From contig NZ_NMQT01000013.1 of NCBI RefSeq assembly GCF_002234405.1, forward strand, positions 1 through 64,000: a stretch of DNA of 64,000 nt, in the 5' to 3' direction. A program made the translations under genes and the position numbers. Source of the DNA: Amycolatopsis thailandensis (lineage in GTDB: Bacteria > Actinomycetota > Actinomycetes > Mycobacteriales > Pseudonocardiaceae). The notes below the pieces were generated by a model that was given only the letters and a program-made list of their open reading frames with translations, was not told the DNA's origin and searched no databases. Below, in pieces: positions 45,024-52,029 of this stretch (position 1 is the first letter of the stretch; every line of letters begins with the position of its first letter).

Positions 45024-46397
45024 ATGGTGCTGCACAAGGGGAAAGCGACCGATCCGGACCGCAAGAGCGGGGCCAACCCGTTGTACGCCGGCGCGTATCC
45101 CGCGCTCGCCGCGAACATCCGCCTCCCGCACGACAGCCTCGCCGAGGATCCGCTGCCCGCCGACACCGCGCTCCAGCTGGTGCGCGACGAGCTGATGCTC
45201 GACGGAAACGCCCGGCTCAATCTCGCCACGTTCGTCACCACGTGGATGGAGCCGCAGGCCCGCGAGCTGATGGCCGAATGCGTCGACAAGAACATGATCG
45301 ACAAGGACGAGTACCCGCAGACGGCGGAACTCGAGCGCCGGTGCGTGAACATCCTCGCCGATCTGTGGCACGCGCCCGATCCCACCGAGGTCATGGGTTG
45401 TTCCACGACGGGCTCCTCGGAAGCCTGCATGCTCGCCGGGATGGCGTTCAAGCGCCGCTGGTCGAAGTTGGGGCGCACCGGGAAGCCGAATCTGGTGATG
45501 GGCGCGAACGTCCAGGTGTGCTGGGAGAAGTTCTGCGAGTACTGGGAGGTCGAGCCGCGGCTGGTGCCGATGGACGGCGACCGCTTCCATCTCACGGCGG
45601 ACGAGGCGATCGCCCGGTGCGACGAGAACACCATCGGCGTCGTCGCGATCCTGGGGTCCACTTTCGACGGCAGCTACGAGCCGGTCGCCGAGATCGCGGC
45701 CGCGCTCGACGGGCTGCAGGAGCGGTCCGGTTGGGACATCCCGGTGCACGTCGACGGCGCTTCGGGCGCGATGATCGCGCCGTTCCTGGATCCGGAGCTG
45801 AGCTGGGATTTCCGGCTGCCGAGGGTGGCGTCGATCAACACGTCGGGGCACAAGTACGGGCTGGTCTATCCGGGCGTCGGCTGGGTGTTGTGGCGTGACA
45901 AGGCGGCGTTGCCCGACGAGCTCGTCTTCAACGTCAACTATCTCGGTGGCGACATGCCGACTTTCGCGCTGAACTTCTCGCGTCCCGGTGCCGAGGTGGC
46001 CGCGCAGTACTACACGTTCGTCCGGCTCGGGCGTGAAGGTTTCCGTGCGGTGCAACAGGCTTCGCGAGATGTGGCCACCCAGCTGGCGGACGGGATCGCC
46101 GAGCTCGGGCCGTTCGAGTTGCTGACGCGCGGTGATCAGCTGCCCGTGTTCGCCTTCACGACGAAGGCGGACGTCGAGGGCTTCGATGTCTTCGACGTGT
46201 CTCGACGGCTTCGGGAGCGTGGGTGGCTTGTCCCGGCCTATACGTTCCCGGAGAACCGGACGGATCTCGCGGTGCTGAGGATCGTGGTGCGCAACGGTTT
46301 CACGCATGACCTCGCGGATCTGCTGCTGGACGATCTGCGGCGGCTGCTGCCGGAGCTCGATCACCGGCCGCGACGGCGGACGGCGTTCCATCACTGA
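45024..46397 (+). CDS. gad: Glutamate decarboxylase
   Basis: The 457-residue PLP enzyme converts glutamate to GABA, consuming a proton. It has GCSTTGSSEACMLAGMAFK near 126 (PLP phosphate), HVDGASGAMIAPF near 244 (PLP ring Asp) and the Schiff-base lysine in SINTSGHKYGLVY near 276. The N-terminus (NPLYAGAYPA) and length match the bacterial group. It acts in acid stress or GABA metabolism. No antiporter gene is adjacent. Confidence 0.94.
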   Translation: MVLHKGKATDPDRKSGANPLYAGAYPALAANIRLPHDSLAEDPLPADTALQLVRDELMLDGNARLNLATFVTTWMEPQARELMAECVDKNMIDKDEYPQTAELERRCVNILADLWHAPDPTEVMGCSTTGSSEACMLAGMAFKRRWSKLGRTGKPNLVMGANVQVCWEKFCEYWEVEPRLVPMDGDRFHLTADEAIARCDENTIGVVAILGSTFDGSYEPVAEIAAALDGLQERSGWDIPVHVDGASGAMIAPFLDPELSWDFRLPRVASINTSGHKYGLVYPGVGWVLWRDKAALPDELVFNVNYLGGDMPTFALNFSRPGAEVAAQYYTFVRLGREGFRAVQQASRDVATQLADGIAELGPFELLTRGDQLPVFAFTTKADVEGFDVFDVSRRLRERGWLVPAYTFPENRTDLAVLRIVVRNGFTHDLADLLLDDLRRLLPELDHRPRRRTAFHH

Positions 46398-46445
46398 GCC
46401 GGGTGCCCTGCGTCACGCCGGATTTCCCCGGGCCCTACCGGCGCG

Positions 46446-46451
46446 TAACGT
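46446..46451 (+). promoter_or_regulatory. -10 hexamer of a leaderless promoter (TIGR03085-like gene)
   Basis: TAACGT, 8 nt before ATG 46460. Confidence 0.45.
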
Positions 46452-46459
46452 CGGGGGGT

Positions 46460-47086
46460 ATGGGAGTCGCCGGAGACGAACGTCGTGCGTTGAGCGAGCT
46501 TTTCGAAGAGGTCGGCCCGGACGCGCCGACTTTGTGCGCGGGCTGGAAGACGCGGGATCTCGCGGCTCATCTGCTGGTCCGGGAGCGGCGGCCGGACGCG
46601 GCGCCGGGGATCCTGGTGCCCGCTCTGGCGTCGTACACGCAGCGGGTGCAGGACTCCTATGCCGCGCGGCCGTGGACCGAGGTCGTCGGGAAGGTGCGGT
46701 CGGGTCCGGCCTGGTTCTGGCCGACGTCGATCGGCGCGCTCGACGAGCTGGCGAACAGCGCGGAGTTCCTGATCCACCACGAGGACGTCCGTCGTGGTCA
46801 GCCCGGCTGGGAACCGCGTCCGGCCGAGTCCACGCGGGACGCGGCGGCGTGGAAGTCGGCGAAGCAGGCGTCGAAGCTGAACCTGCGGAAATCACCGGTC
46901 GGCGTGGTCCTGAAGACGCCTGAAGGGCGCGAAGCCCGGGTGAAGGAAGGCCCGGACACGGTGACCGTGGTCGGTGCGCCGATCGAGCTGCTGCTGTTCG
47001 TCTTCGGCCGCGACGCGGCCCGGATCACCTTCGAAGGGGACGCCTACGCCGTCGACCGTCTGCGGAAACACGATCGCGGCCTCTAG
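46460..47086 (+). CDS. TIGR03085-like metal-binding protein (mycothiol/DinB-like fold)
   Basis: The 208-residue protein has the four-helix maleylpyruvate-isomerase/DinB-like layout: DAPTLCAGWKTRDLAAHLLVRE near 21-42 with a conserved His, and EFLIHHEDVRRGQPGWEPR near 103 with the second His pair. These resemble metal ligands of mycothiol-dependent enzymes. Substrate unknown. Start ATG 46460 is supported by the -10 spacing. It is followed closely by a tautomerase gene. Confidence 0.82.
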   Translation: MGVAGDERRALSELFEEVGPDAPTLCAGWKTRDLAAHLLVRERRPDAAPGILVPALASYTQRVQDSYAARPWTEVVGKVRSGPAWFWPTSIGALDELANSAEFLIHHEDVRRGQPGWEPRPAESTRDAAAWKSAKQASKLNLRKSPVGVVLKTPEGREARVKEGPDTVTVVGAPIELLLFVFGRDAARITFEGDAYAVDRLRKHDRGL

Positions 47087-47089
47087 AGT
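47084..47089 (+). promoter_or_regulatory. -10 hexamer of a leaderless promoter (tautomerase gene)
   Basis: TAGAGT, 6 nt before ATG 47096. It overlaps the stop of the preceding gene. Confidence 0.5.
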
Positions 47090-47095
47090 CCGGTC

Positions 47096-47281
47096 ATGCC
47101 GATGATCAGCGTTTCGATGTTCCCCGGCCGGACGGCCGAACAGAAGCAGGCCCTCGTACGCGAGGTGACCGATGCCTTCGTCCGCACCTGCGGCGGCAAC
47201 CCCGACGGCGTCTGGGTGACCATCAACGAGATCCCCGCCGAACACTGGGCGGCCGGCGGCACCCTCTTCTCGGACCGCTGA
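47096..47281 (+). CDS. 4-oxalocrotonate tautomerase family protein
   Basis: The 61-residue protein starts MPMISVSMFPGRTAEQK. After Met removal the N-terminal Pro is the catalytic base of this family. It has the beta-alpha-beta fold with VWVTINEIPAEHWAAGG at the second strand. The size is typical. The substrate is unknown; context with a mycothiol-type enzyme gene suggests aromatic or organic acid chemistry. Confidence 0.88.
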   Translation: MPMISVSMFPGRTAEQKQALVREVTDAFVRTCGGNPDGVWVTINEIPAEHWAAGGTLFSDR

Positions 47282-47293
47282 CCCCGCACCGGA

Positions 47294-47348
47294 TGTCATG
47301 AAAGGGGCTTTCAAGACATTTTTTGTCTTGAAAGCCCCTTTCATGACA
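47294..47348. repeat. Perfect 25-bp-arm palindrome in a convergent gap
   Basis: Arms 47294-47318 and 47324-47348 are fully complementary, with a TTTTT loop; the core is TGTCATGAAAGGGGC. It lies between the tautomerase stop and the S9 peptidase stop (47351), and fits a bidirectional terminator. Confidence 0.88.
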
Positions 47349-47350
47349 CT

Positions 47351-49195
47351 TCAGCGAAGCCCGAGGGCCCGCAGCGCGAAGTACACCTCGATCGCCGTCT
47401 GCTTGATCGTCTCGGCGATCACCAGCGATCCGTGGCCCGCGTCGAAGCGGTAGAACTCGAACGGGATCTCGCGCTTCGCGAGCCTGTCGAGGTAGTTCTC
47501 GACCTGCCGGATCGGGCAGCGCGGGTCGTTGTCCCCGGCGAGCACCAGCACCGGCGCCGTCACGGCCTCGACGTAGGTGATCGGCGAGCATTCCCGGTAC
47601 ACCGCCGGCACCGTCTCCGGCGAACCGCCGAACAGCGCCCTGTCGAACGAGCGCAGCTGCTCCATCTCGTCCTCGTACGCGGCGACGTAGTCCGCGACAG
47701 GCACTCCCGCGACCCCCGCCGCCCACCGCGCCGGCTGGGTGCCCAGCGCCAGCAGGCTCAGGTAACCACCCCACGAAGCGCCGTTCACCACGCACTTCTC
47801 CGGGTCGGAAAGTCCACTTTGGACGGCCCAGTCGTGCACGGCGGCGACGTCTTCGAGTTCGGTCAGGCCGGGACGTCCCTCGATGGCGTCGCGCCAGGCC
47901 GAGCCGTAGCCGGTCGAGCCGCGGTAGTTGACCTCGACGACGGCGAATCCGGCGTCGAGCCAGACCGCGCGGTACGCGGAAAACCGGTCCTCGTCGGCCG
48001 AATGCGGACCACCGTGCAAGGAGAAGACCGTCGGAAGCGGGCCTTCGGGCGCGTCGGCCGGACGTGAGACGAGTGCGTGGATCTGCCCGCCGATGCCGTC
48101 GACGAACGCGTCGGTGACGGGCGCGGATTCCGGCGCCCGCTCGCCCGGCGGTTCGAGGAGGACCGAGTCGGCGCCGCCCGCGGTCCGCGCGCGCACCGCC
48201 GTCGGCTGCGCGGCGCTGGACCACGAGTACTCGACGGTGCCGTCGGGTCGCACGCCGGCTCCGCCGATCCGGCCGGGCGGAGTGTCCAAAGAGGACAATT
48301 GGCCGCTCGCGAGGTCGTACCGGTGAAGGGAACTGCGGCCCTGGTGGAAGTGAACGACCAGCAGCGCCCGCGCGTCCGGGTACCAGCCGGCGACCACTTC
48401 GCCGGGCAGGTCGAGCTCGATCTCCTGCTCGGTGTCCGCGGCGGTGTCCCAGATCAGCAGTTCCTCGCGGCCGCGCCGCTCGTGCAGCACCAGCAACCGC
48501 TGGTCGCCCGCGACCGGGGAGAACTCCAGCGCGCCGAGCCCCTTGCCCTCGCCGTCCCACTTGTCGGCAACCGTGCCGAAGCCGTCTGTCGACAGGACGC
48601 GCAGCGCGGGGTGGCGCGAATCACCGTGCTCGGAATGCGAGATCGCGAGCAGCGATTCGTCGCGGGAAAGCGAAGCGATTCCGGCGTCGTCTTGGTGCCG
48701 GTAGAAACTGGTGGTCTCGCCGCCGATGTGGGCGAAGAGCTCGCTGCCGTCGTCGGTCGAGACGCCGACGGCGATCACGCGGGTGCCGATCTCGAGCCCG
48801 GCGGGGTAGCCGTCGTGGACGTCGGGCACCGCGCGCTCGGCGGCGGCTCCCGGCGCGAACGGTTCGCGGACCCAGGAGCCGAATTCGTCGCCGTCGGTGT
48901 CGTTGAACCACCAGATCCAGCGGCCGTCGGGCGACGGCGTCGCGTGCATGGTGCCGTTGGGCCGGTCGGTGACGCGGCGGTGCTCACCGGTCGAGCGGTC
49001 CCAGGAGTAGACCTCCCAGACGCCGCTGGCGTTGGAGACGTAGATGTTCGCGTCGGGGGCGTCGATGGCCCACTCGGGGACCGAGATGCGCGGCGCGTGG
49101 AAGCGGGCCCGCCACCTGGCCTCGGCTTCGGCGTCGTCGAACAGGCGGTCCGGGACCGCCGCGGACGGATATTCATTGCCTGGCTGCGTGCTCAC
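47351..49195 (-). CDS. Prolyl oligopeptidase family S9 peptidase
   Basis: The 614-residue protein has an N-terminal beta-propeller (about 25-345) and a C-terminal alpha/beta hydrolase domain with Ser in VNGASWGGYLSLL near 465, Asp in AGDNDPRCP near 552 and His in DAGHGSLV near 590. It cleaves short peptides, acyl peptides or esters. There is no signal peptide. It is divergent from a methyltransferase gene. Confidence 0.92.
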   Translation of the reverse strand: MSTQPGNEYPSAAVPDRLFDDAEAEARWRARFHAPRISVPEWAIDAPDANIYVSNASGVWEVYSWDRSTGEHRRVTDRPNGTMHATPSPDGRWIWWFNDTDGDEFGSWVREPFAPGAAAERAVPDVHDGYPAGLEIGTRVIAVGVSTDDGSELFAHIGGETTSFYRHQDDAGIASLSRDESLLAISHSEHGDSRHPALRVLSTDGFGTVADKWDGEGKGLGALEFSPVAGDQRLLVLHERRGREELLIWDTAADTEQEIELDLPGEVVAGWYPDARALLVVHFHQGRSSLHRYDLASGQLSSLDTPPGRIGGAGVRPDGTVEYSWSSAAQPTAVRARTAGGADSVLLEPPGERAPESAPVTDAFVDGIGGQIHALVSRPADAPEGPLPTVFSLHGGPHSADEDRFSAYRAVWLDAGFAVVEVNYRGSTGYGSAWRDAIEGRPGLTELEDVAAVHDWAVQSGLSDPEKCVVNGASWGGYLSLLALGTQPARWAAGVAGVPVADYVAAYEDEMEQLRSFDRALFGGSPETVPAVYRECSPITYVEAVTAPVLVLAGDNDPRCPIRQVENYLDRLAKREIPFEFYRFDAGHGSLVIAETIKQTAIEVYFALRALGLR

Positions 49196-49221
49196 CCCTC
49201 GATCCTGCCACTCCGGAGCCG

Positions 49222-49227
49222 TACTGT
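49222..49227 (+). promoter_or_regulatory. -10 hexamer of a leaderless promoter (methyltransferase gene)
   Basis: TACTGT, 7 nt before GTG 49235. It supports 49235 over GTG 49226. Confidence 0.5.
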
Positions 49228-49234
49228 GTGCGGG

Positions 49235-49927
49235 GTGCTGGAGGGAAACGCGCCGCGCGCCGCGGTGTCCGCGCGGTCAGCGCGCCAAGCGGTCGAACGG
49301 GCCGTGTTCGCGCAACCGCTGTTCGGACCGGGGATGGGGTTCGTCGACGTCGGCTGCGGGCCGGGATCGATCACCCTCGGTATCGACAACGGGCACAGAA
49401 AGTCCACAGTGGACTTTTTGGTGGCGGAGGCGTGCGCGTTGCCGTTCGCCGAGGCGTCGGTGGACGTGGTCTTCGCGCACGCCGTCTTCGAACACCTTCG
49501 GGAGCCAGGTGTCGCGCTGGCGGAGCTCCGGCGGGTGCTCAAGCCGGGCGGCACGCTCGCACTGTCCACATCGGACTGGAGTCGGGCGCGGTTGCGGCCG
49601 AAGACGGCGAACGTCGATGCCGCTCTTCGCGGGCACTATCTGCTGTGCCGTCGCGCGGGTGGCGACCCGTTCGCCGGACGCTCGATTCCCGCCGCGGTCA
49701 CGGCCGCCGGTTTCAGCGACGTGCGAACGAAAACCCGCTACCGCACGGACACGACGTATCGTGCGCTGGCGACGTACGTGGAGGCACGGCTGGTGACGGC
49801 GTTGGAAACCGCGACGACCCCGGATCGAGACCAGCTCGCTTCGGCCGCCCGCTCGGCGTGGTCCTGGGCGCGTTCGGGAGACGGCGATTTCGCGCAGTGC
49901 TGGACCGAACTACTCGCCACCCGCTGA
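49235..49927 (+). CDS. Class I SAM-dependent methyltransferase (type 11-like), shortened
   Basis: The 230-residue protein has motif I FVDVGCGPGSI near 36 and motif III/IV-like ALPFAEASVDVVFAHAVFEHL near 69. Only about 25 residues separate motif I from the ACALPF strand, where related enzymes have about 45, and the acidic residue that binds SAM ribose is not visible. A palindrome AAAGTCCACAGTGGACTTT (49400-49418) lies at this point in the DNA, suggesting a deletion. It may be inactive or use an altered pocket. Confidence 0.7.
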   Translation: MLEGNAPRAAVSARSARQAVERAVFAQPLFGPGMGFVDVGCGPGSITLGIDNGHRKSTVDFLVAEACALPFAEASVDVVFAHAVFEHLREPGVALAELRRVLKPGGTLALSTSDWSRARLRPKTANVDAALRGHYLLCRRAGGDPFAGRSIPAAVTAAGFSDVRTKTRYRTDTTYRALATYVEARLVTALETATTPDRDQLASAARSAWSWARSGDGDFAQCWTELLATR

Positions 49928-50007
49928 CCCCTTTCCCCACTCGCCGCTTCGCCACCTCCCTGCTTCGCTCCTGCCGCCTCGCCGCTTCGCTGCCGTGCCG
50001 CTTCGCT

Positions 50008-50070
50008 GCCGTGTCCCCAATGTGGCATTGGGGACACTCAGCGTCCCCAATGCCACATTGGGGGCACGGC
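50008..50070. repeat. 28-bp-arm palindrome, double dyad
   Basis: Arms 50008-50035 and 50043-50070 are complementary with one mismatch, and each arm is itself a hairpin (CCCCAAT...ATTGGGG). It is preceded by tandem CGCTTCGCTGCCGT copies (about 49979-50010). The remaining gene-free stretch to 50280 contains only the DnaA-box pair below; I see no gene. Confidence 0.8.
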
Positions 50071-50076
50071 GACCCC

Positions 50077-50110
50077 GGTTGTCCACAGTCATCCGCCGTT
50101 GTGGACAACC
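50077..50110. promoter_or_regulatory. Inverted pair of consensus DnaA boxes
   Basis: TTGTCCACA occurs at 50079-50087 and in reverse at 50100-50108, inside an 11-bp inverted repeat GGTTGTCCACA. This matches the high-GC actinobacterial DnaA box. It is not an origin, since no cluster or dnaA/dnaN neighbourhood is present. Confidence 0.55.
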
Positions 50111-50280
50111 AGCCCCGTCGCCCCGCTCTCAGCCAGTTCCGACACCCCCTGTCGATACGCTGGACCCGGGGTCGCCCCCCTGGGAGTGGCGGGGGCTGCT
50201 CGGGGGCGAGCGAAGGGGGAATTCCCGTATGCGGCGCGGGCGAAAGTGTCCTTCGGCCGAGGTGCCGGCCGAACGCAACG

Positions 50281-50322
50281 CAAGAAGGCCCCGCTCACAT
50301 TTCTGCGAGCGAGGCCTTCTTG
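50281..50322 (-). terminator. Terminator after tRNA-Pro
   Basis: CAAGAAGGCC-CCGCTC (50281-50296) pairs with GAGCGAGGCCTTCTTG (50307-50322) with one mismatch. It lies 8 nt beyond the tRNA 3' end on the minus strand. Confidence 0.8.
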
Positions 50323-50330
50323 ATCCAACG

Positions 50331-50404
50331 TCGGGGTGGCGGGATTCGAACCCACGACCTCCTCGACCCGAACGAGGCACGCTACCAAGCTGCGCCACAC
50401 CCCG
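50331..50404 (-). tRNA. tRNA-Pro (anticodon CGG)
   Basis: On the minus strand a 74-nt cloverleaf reads acceptor CGGGGTG/CACCCCG with discriminator A, D arm GCGC-AGCTTGGTA-GCGT, anticodon loop TTCGGGT (CGG) on stem CCTCG/CGAGG, and T arm GTGGG-TTCGAAT-CCCGC. CCA is not encoded. It lies 28 bp downstream of the metallophosphoesterase gene on the same strand and ends before a terminator. Confidence 0.95.
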
Positions 50405-50432
50405 GATACTTCTTAGCGGGTCGAGGAGAAGT

Positions 50433-51413
50433 TTAGCGGACGGTGTTTCTGGCTTTGCGGGGGGCTGCTTTCCGGTGATTGTCGCTGGTCGTACCCCGTG
50501 GGACGAGGGTCAGCAGGCTCGCTTCCGGCGGGCACGCGAAACGGGCCGGGGCGTACGGAGACGTGCCCAGACCGGCGGAGACGTGCAGCCACATCTGGGC
50601 ACCCCAGCGGGACGCGCCGCGGGCGCGGGTGCGGTCGAGTTCGCAGTTGGTCACGAGAGCGCCGTAGCCGGGGACGCGGAGCTGCCCGCCGTGGGTGTGT
50701 CCCGCGAGGACGAGGTCGTAGCCGTCGCCGGCGAACTCGTCGAGGACGCGGGGCTCCGGGGAGTGGGTGACCCCGATGCGGACGGCGGCGCCCCGGTCGG
50801 CCGGGCCGGCGATGTCGGCGTAGCGGTCGCGGCGCAGGTGCGCGTCGTCGACGCCGGCGGTGAACACGTACTGGTCGGCGACCTCGATGGTGCGGCGGAC
50901 GTGCGTGAGGTCGTCCCAGCCGTGTTCGACGAAGGCCGCGCGCAGATCGCGCCAGGGCAGGTGCTCGCCGTGGATCCGCTTCTTCTTGCCCTTCGGCATG
51001 AGGTAGCGGGCGGGGTTCTTCGGCTTCGGTGCGTAGTAGTCGTTGCTGCCGAAGATGAACACGCCGGGCCTGTCGAGCAGGGGGCCGAGTGCGCGCAGCA
51101 CGGACGGCACGGCCTGGTGATGTGACAGGTTGTCACCGGTGTTGACGACGAGATCCGGTTCCAGCTCGTCGAGCGCGGCTACCCAGCGTTGCTTGCTCAC
51201 ATGTCCGGGGAGCATGTGCAGATCAGAGATGTGAAGGATCGTGAAGGGTTTCGCCCCTGCGGCGAGGACCGGGAGCTCCGCCGTGCGGAGCGTCCACCGG
51301 CGCCTTTCGATACCGACTGCGTAACCGAGGGTCGCGGCTCCCAGGGCGACGGTTCCCACGGCCAAGCGCCGTACCATCGCCCCCGACGTACTGTTGTTAC
51401 TGAGCGTGCTCAC
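50433..51413 (-). CDS. Calcineurin-like metallophosphoesterase
   Basis: The 326-residue protein has one N-terminal TM or signal anchor (about 15-33) and the dimetal core: ISDLHMLPG near 62, NTGDN near 91, FGSNDYY near 120 (variant of GNHD) and LAGHTHGGQL near 235. It matches the mycobacterial Rv3683-type protein beside ponA2. TAAACT (minus, 51421-51426) lies 7 nt before its GTG. Substrate unknown; an envelope-phosphate substrate is possible. Confidence 0.9.
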   Translation of the reverse strand: MSTLSNNSTSGAMVRRLAVGTVALGAATLGYAVGIERRRWTLRTAELPVLAAGAKPFTILHISDLHMLPGHVSKQRWVAALDELEPDLVVNTGDNLSHHQAVPSVLRALGPLLDRPGVFIFGSNDYYAPKPKNPARYLMPKGKKKRIHGEHLPWRDLRAAFVEHGWDDLTHVRRTIEVADQYVFTAGVDDAHLRRDRYADIAGPADRGAAVRIGVTHSPEPRVLDEFAGDGYDLVLAGHTHGGQLRVPGYGALVTNCELDRTRARGASRWGAQMWLHVSAGLGTSPYAPARFACPPEASLLTLVPRGTTSDNHRKAAPRKARNTVR

Positions 51414-51420
51414 AATGTCC

Positions 51421-51426
51421 AGTTTA
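51421..51426 (-). promoter_or_regulatory. -10 hexamer of a leaderless promoter (metallophosphoesterase gene)
   Basis: TAAACT on the minus strand, 7 nt before the GTG at 51413. In the rest of 51427-51642 I see no gene or repeat. Confidence 0.55.
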
Positions 51427-51642
51427 CGTGCTCATCGGTGGTGATCGTCCGCCCCCATTCCGGCGATGCCGAAGAATCGCTGGAATGGCCTCTTTTCTTC
51501 ACTTTCCGTGGTCGGCGCGGGGTGTCGTGATCAGACGACATGATCCCGTCGACCGCAGGCCACTCTTAGGGCGCCAGATGCTCACGTAAAGTTAGATTCA
51601 GGTAACGCATGGTGATTTGAGCTGGTGAATGCCGCCCTTGAG

Positions 51643-51954
51643 TCACCAGCCGCCCTTGGGCGGTGTACCCCACTTTTGTCTCTCGGGAGACCCGGAGATC
51701 TGGCGCCACAGTATGCCAAGCAGGCGGCACAGTGCGATAGCGGCGCCGGGGCCGAAGATCACCAGCCAAAGCCCGATGATGCCGGAATTCCCGGGACTGA
51801 CCGTCGCCATGCTCAGCCACGCCACCGTGACAGCGGACAGGAGTGAATGGACCGACAGGACGACGAGCCCGGTTCGCCGCGTCGGGTACGACCGGCTGGC
51901 GAGGTAGCCGGACAAGAGGAATACGAGAAGGTAAGCGAGCCCTGCCCCGGTCAC
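51643..51954 (-). CDS. Small membrane protein, uncharacterised
   Basis: The 103-residue GTG-start protein has three hydrophobic helices (about 4-20, 27-48 and 58-80) and a short polar tail (ERQKWGTPPKGGW). It lies between the metallophosphoesterase and ponA2-like genes. Overlapping frames here are weaker. No family is recognised. Confidence 0.55.
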   Translation of the reverse strand: MTGAGLAYLLVFLLSGYLASRSYPTRRTGLVVLSVHSLLSAVTVAWLSMATVSPGNSGIIGLWLVIFGPGAAIALCRLLGILWRQISGSPERQKWGTPPKGGW

Positions 51955-52029
51955 GTTTGTTCATCGCCATGGCTGTCGACGAACGTTAGCCCGGAGCAGG
52001 GCTCTGCTTTGAATCCTCAGTCGGCCGGA

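Noticed and set aside
49928..50430. Replication origin near the DnaA boxes
   Set aside because: Only two boxes are present, with no AT-rich unwinding tract and no dnaA, dnaN, gyrB or parAB genes nearby.
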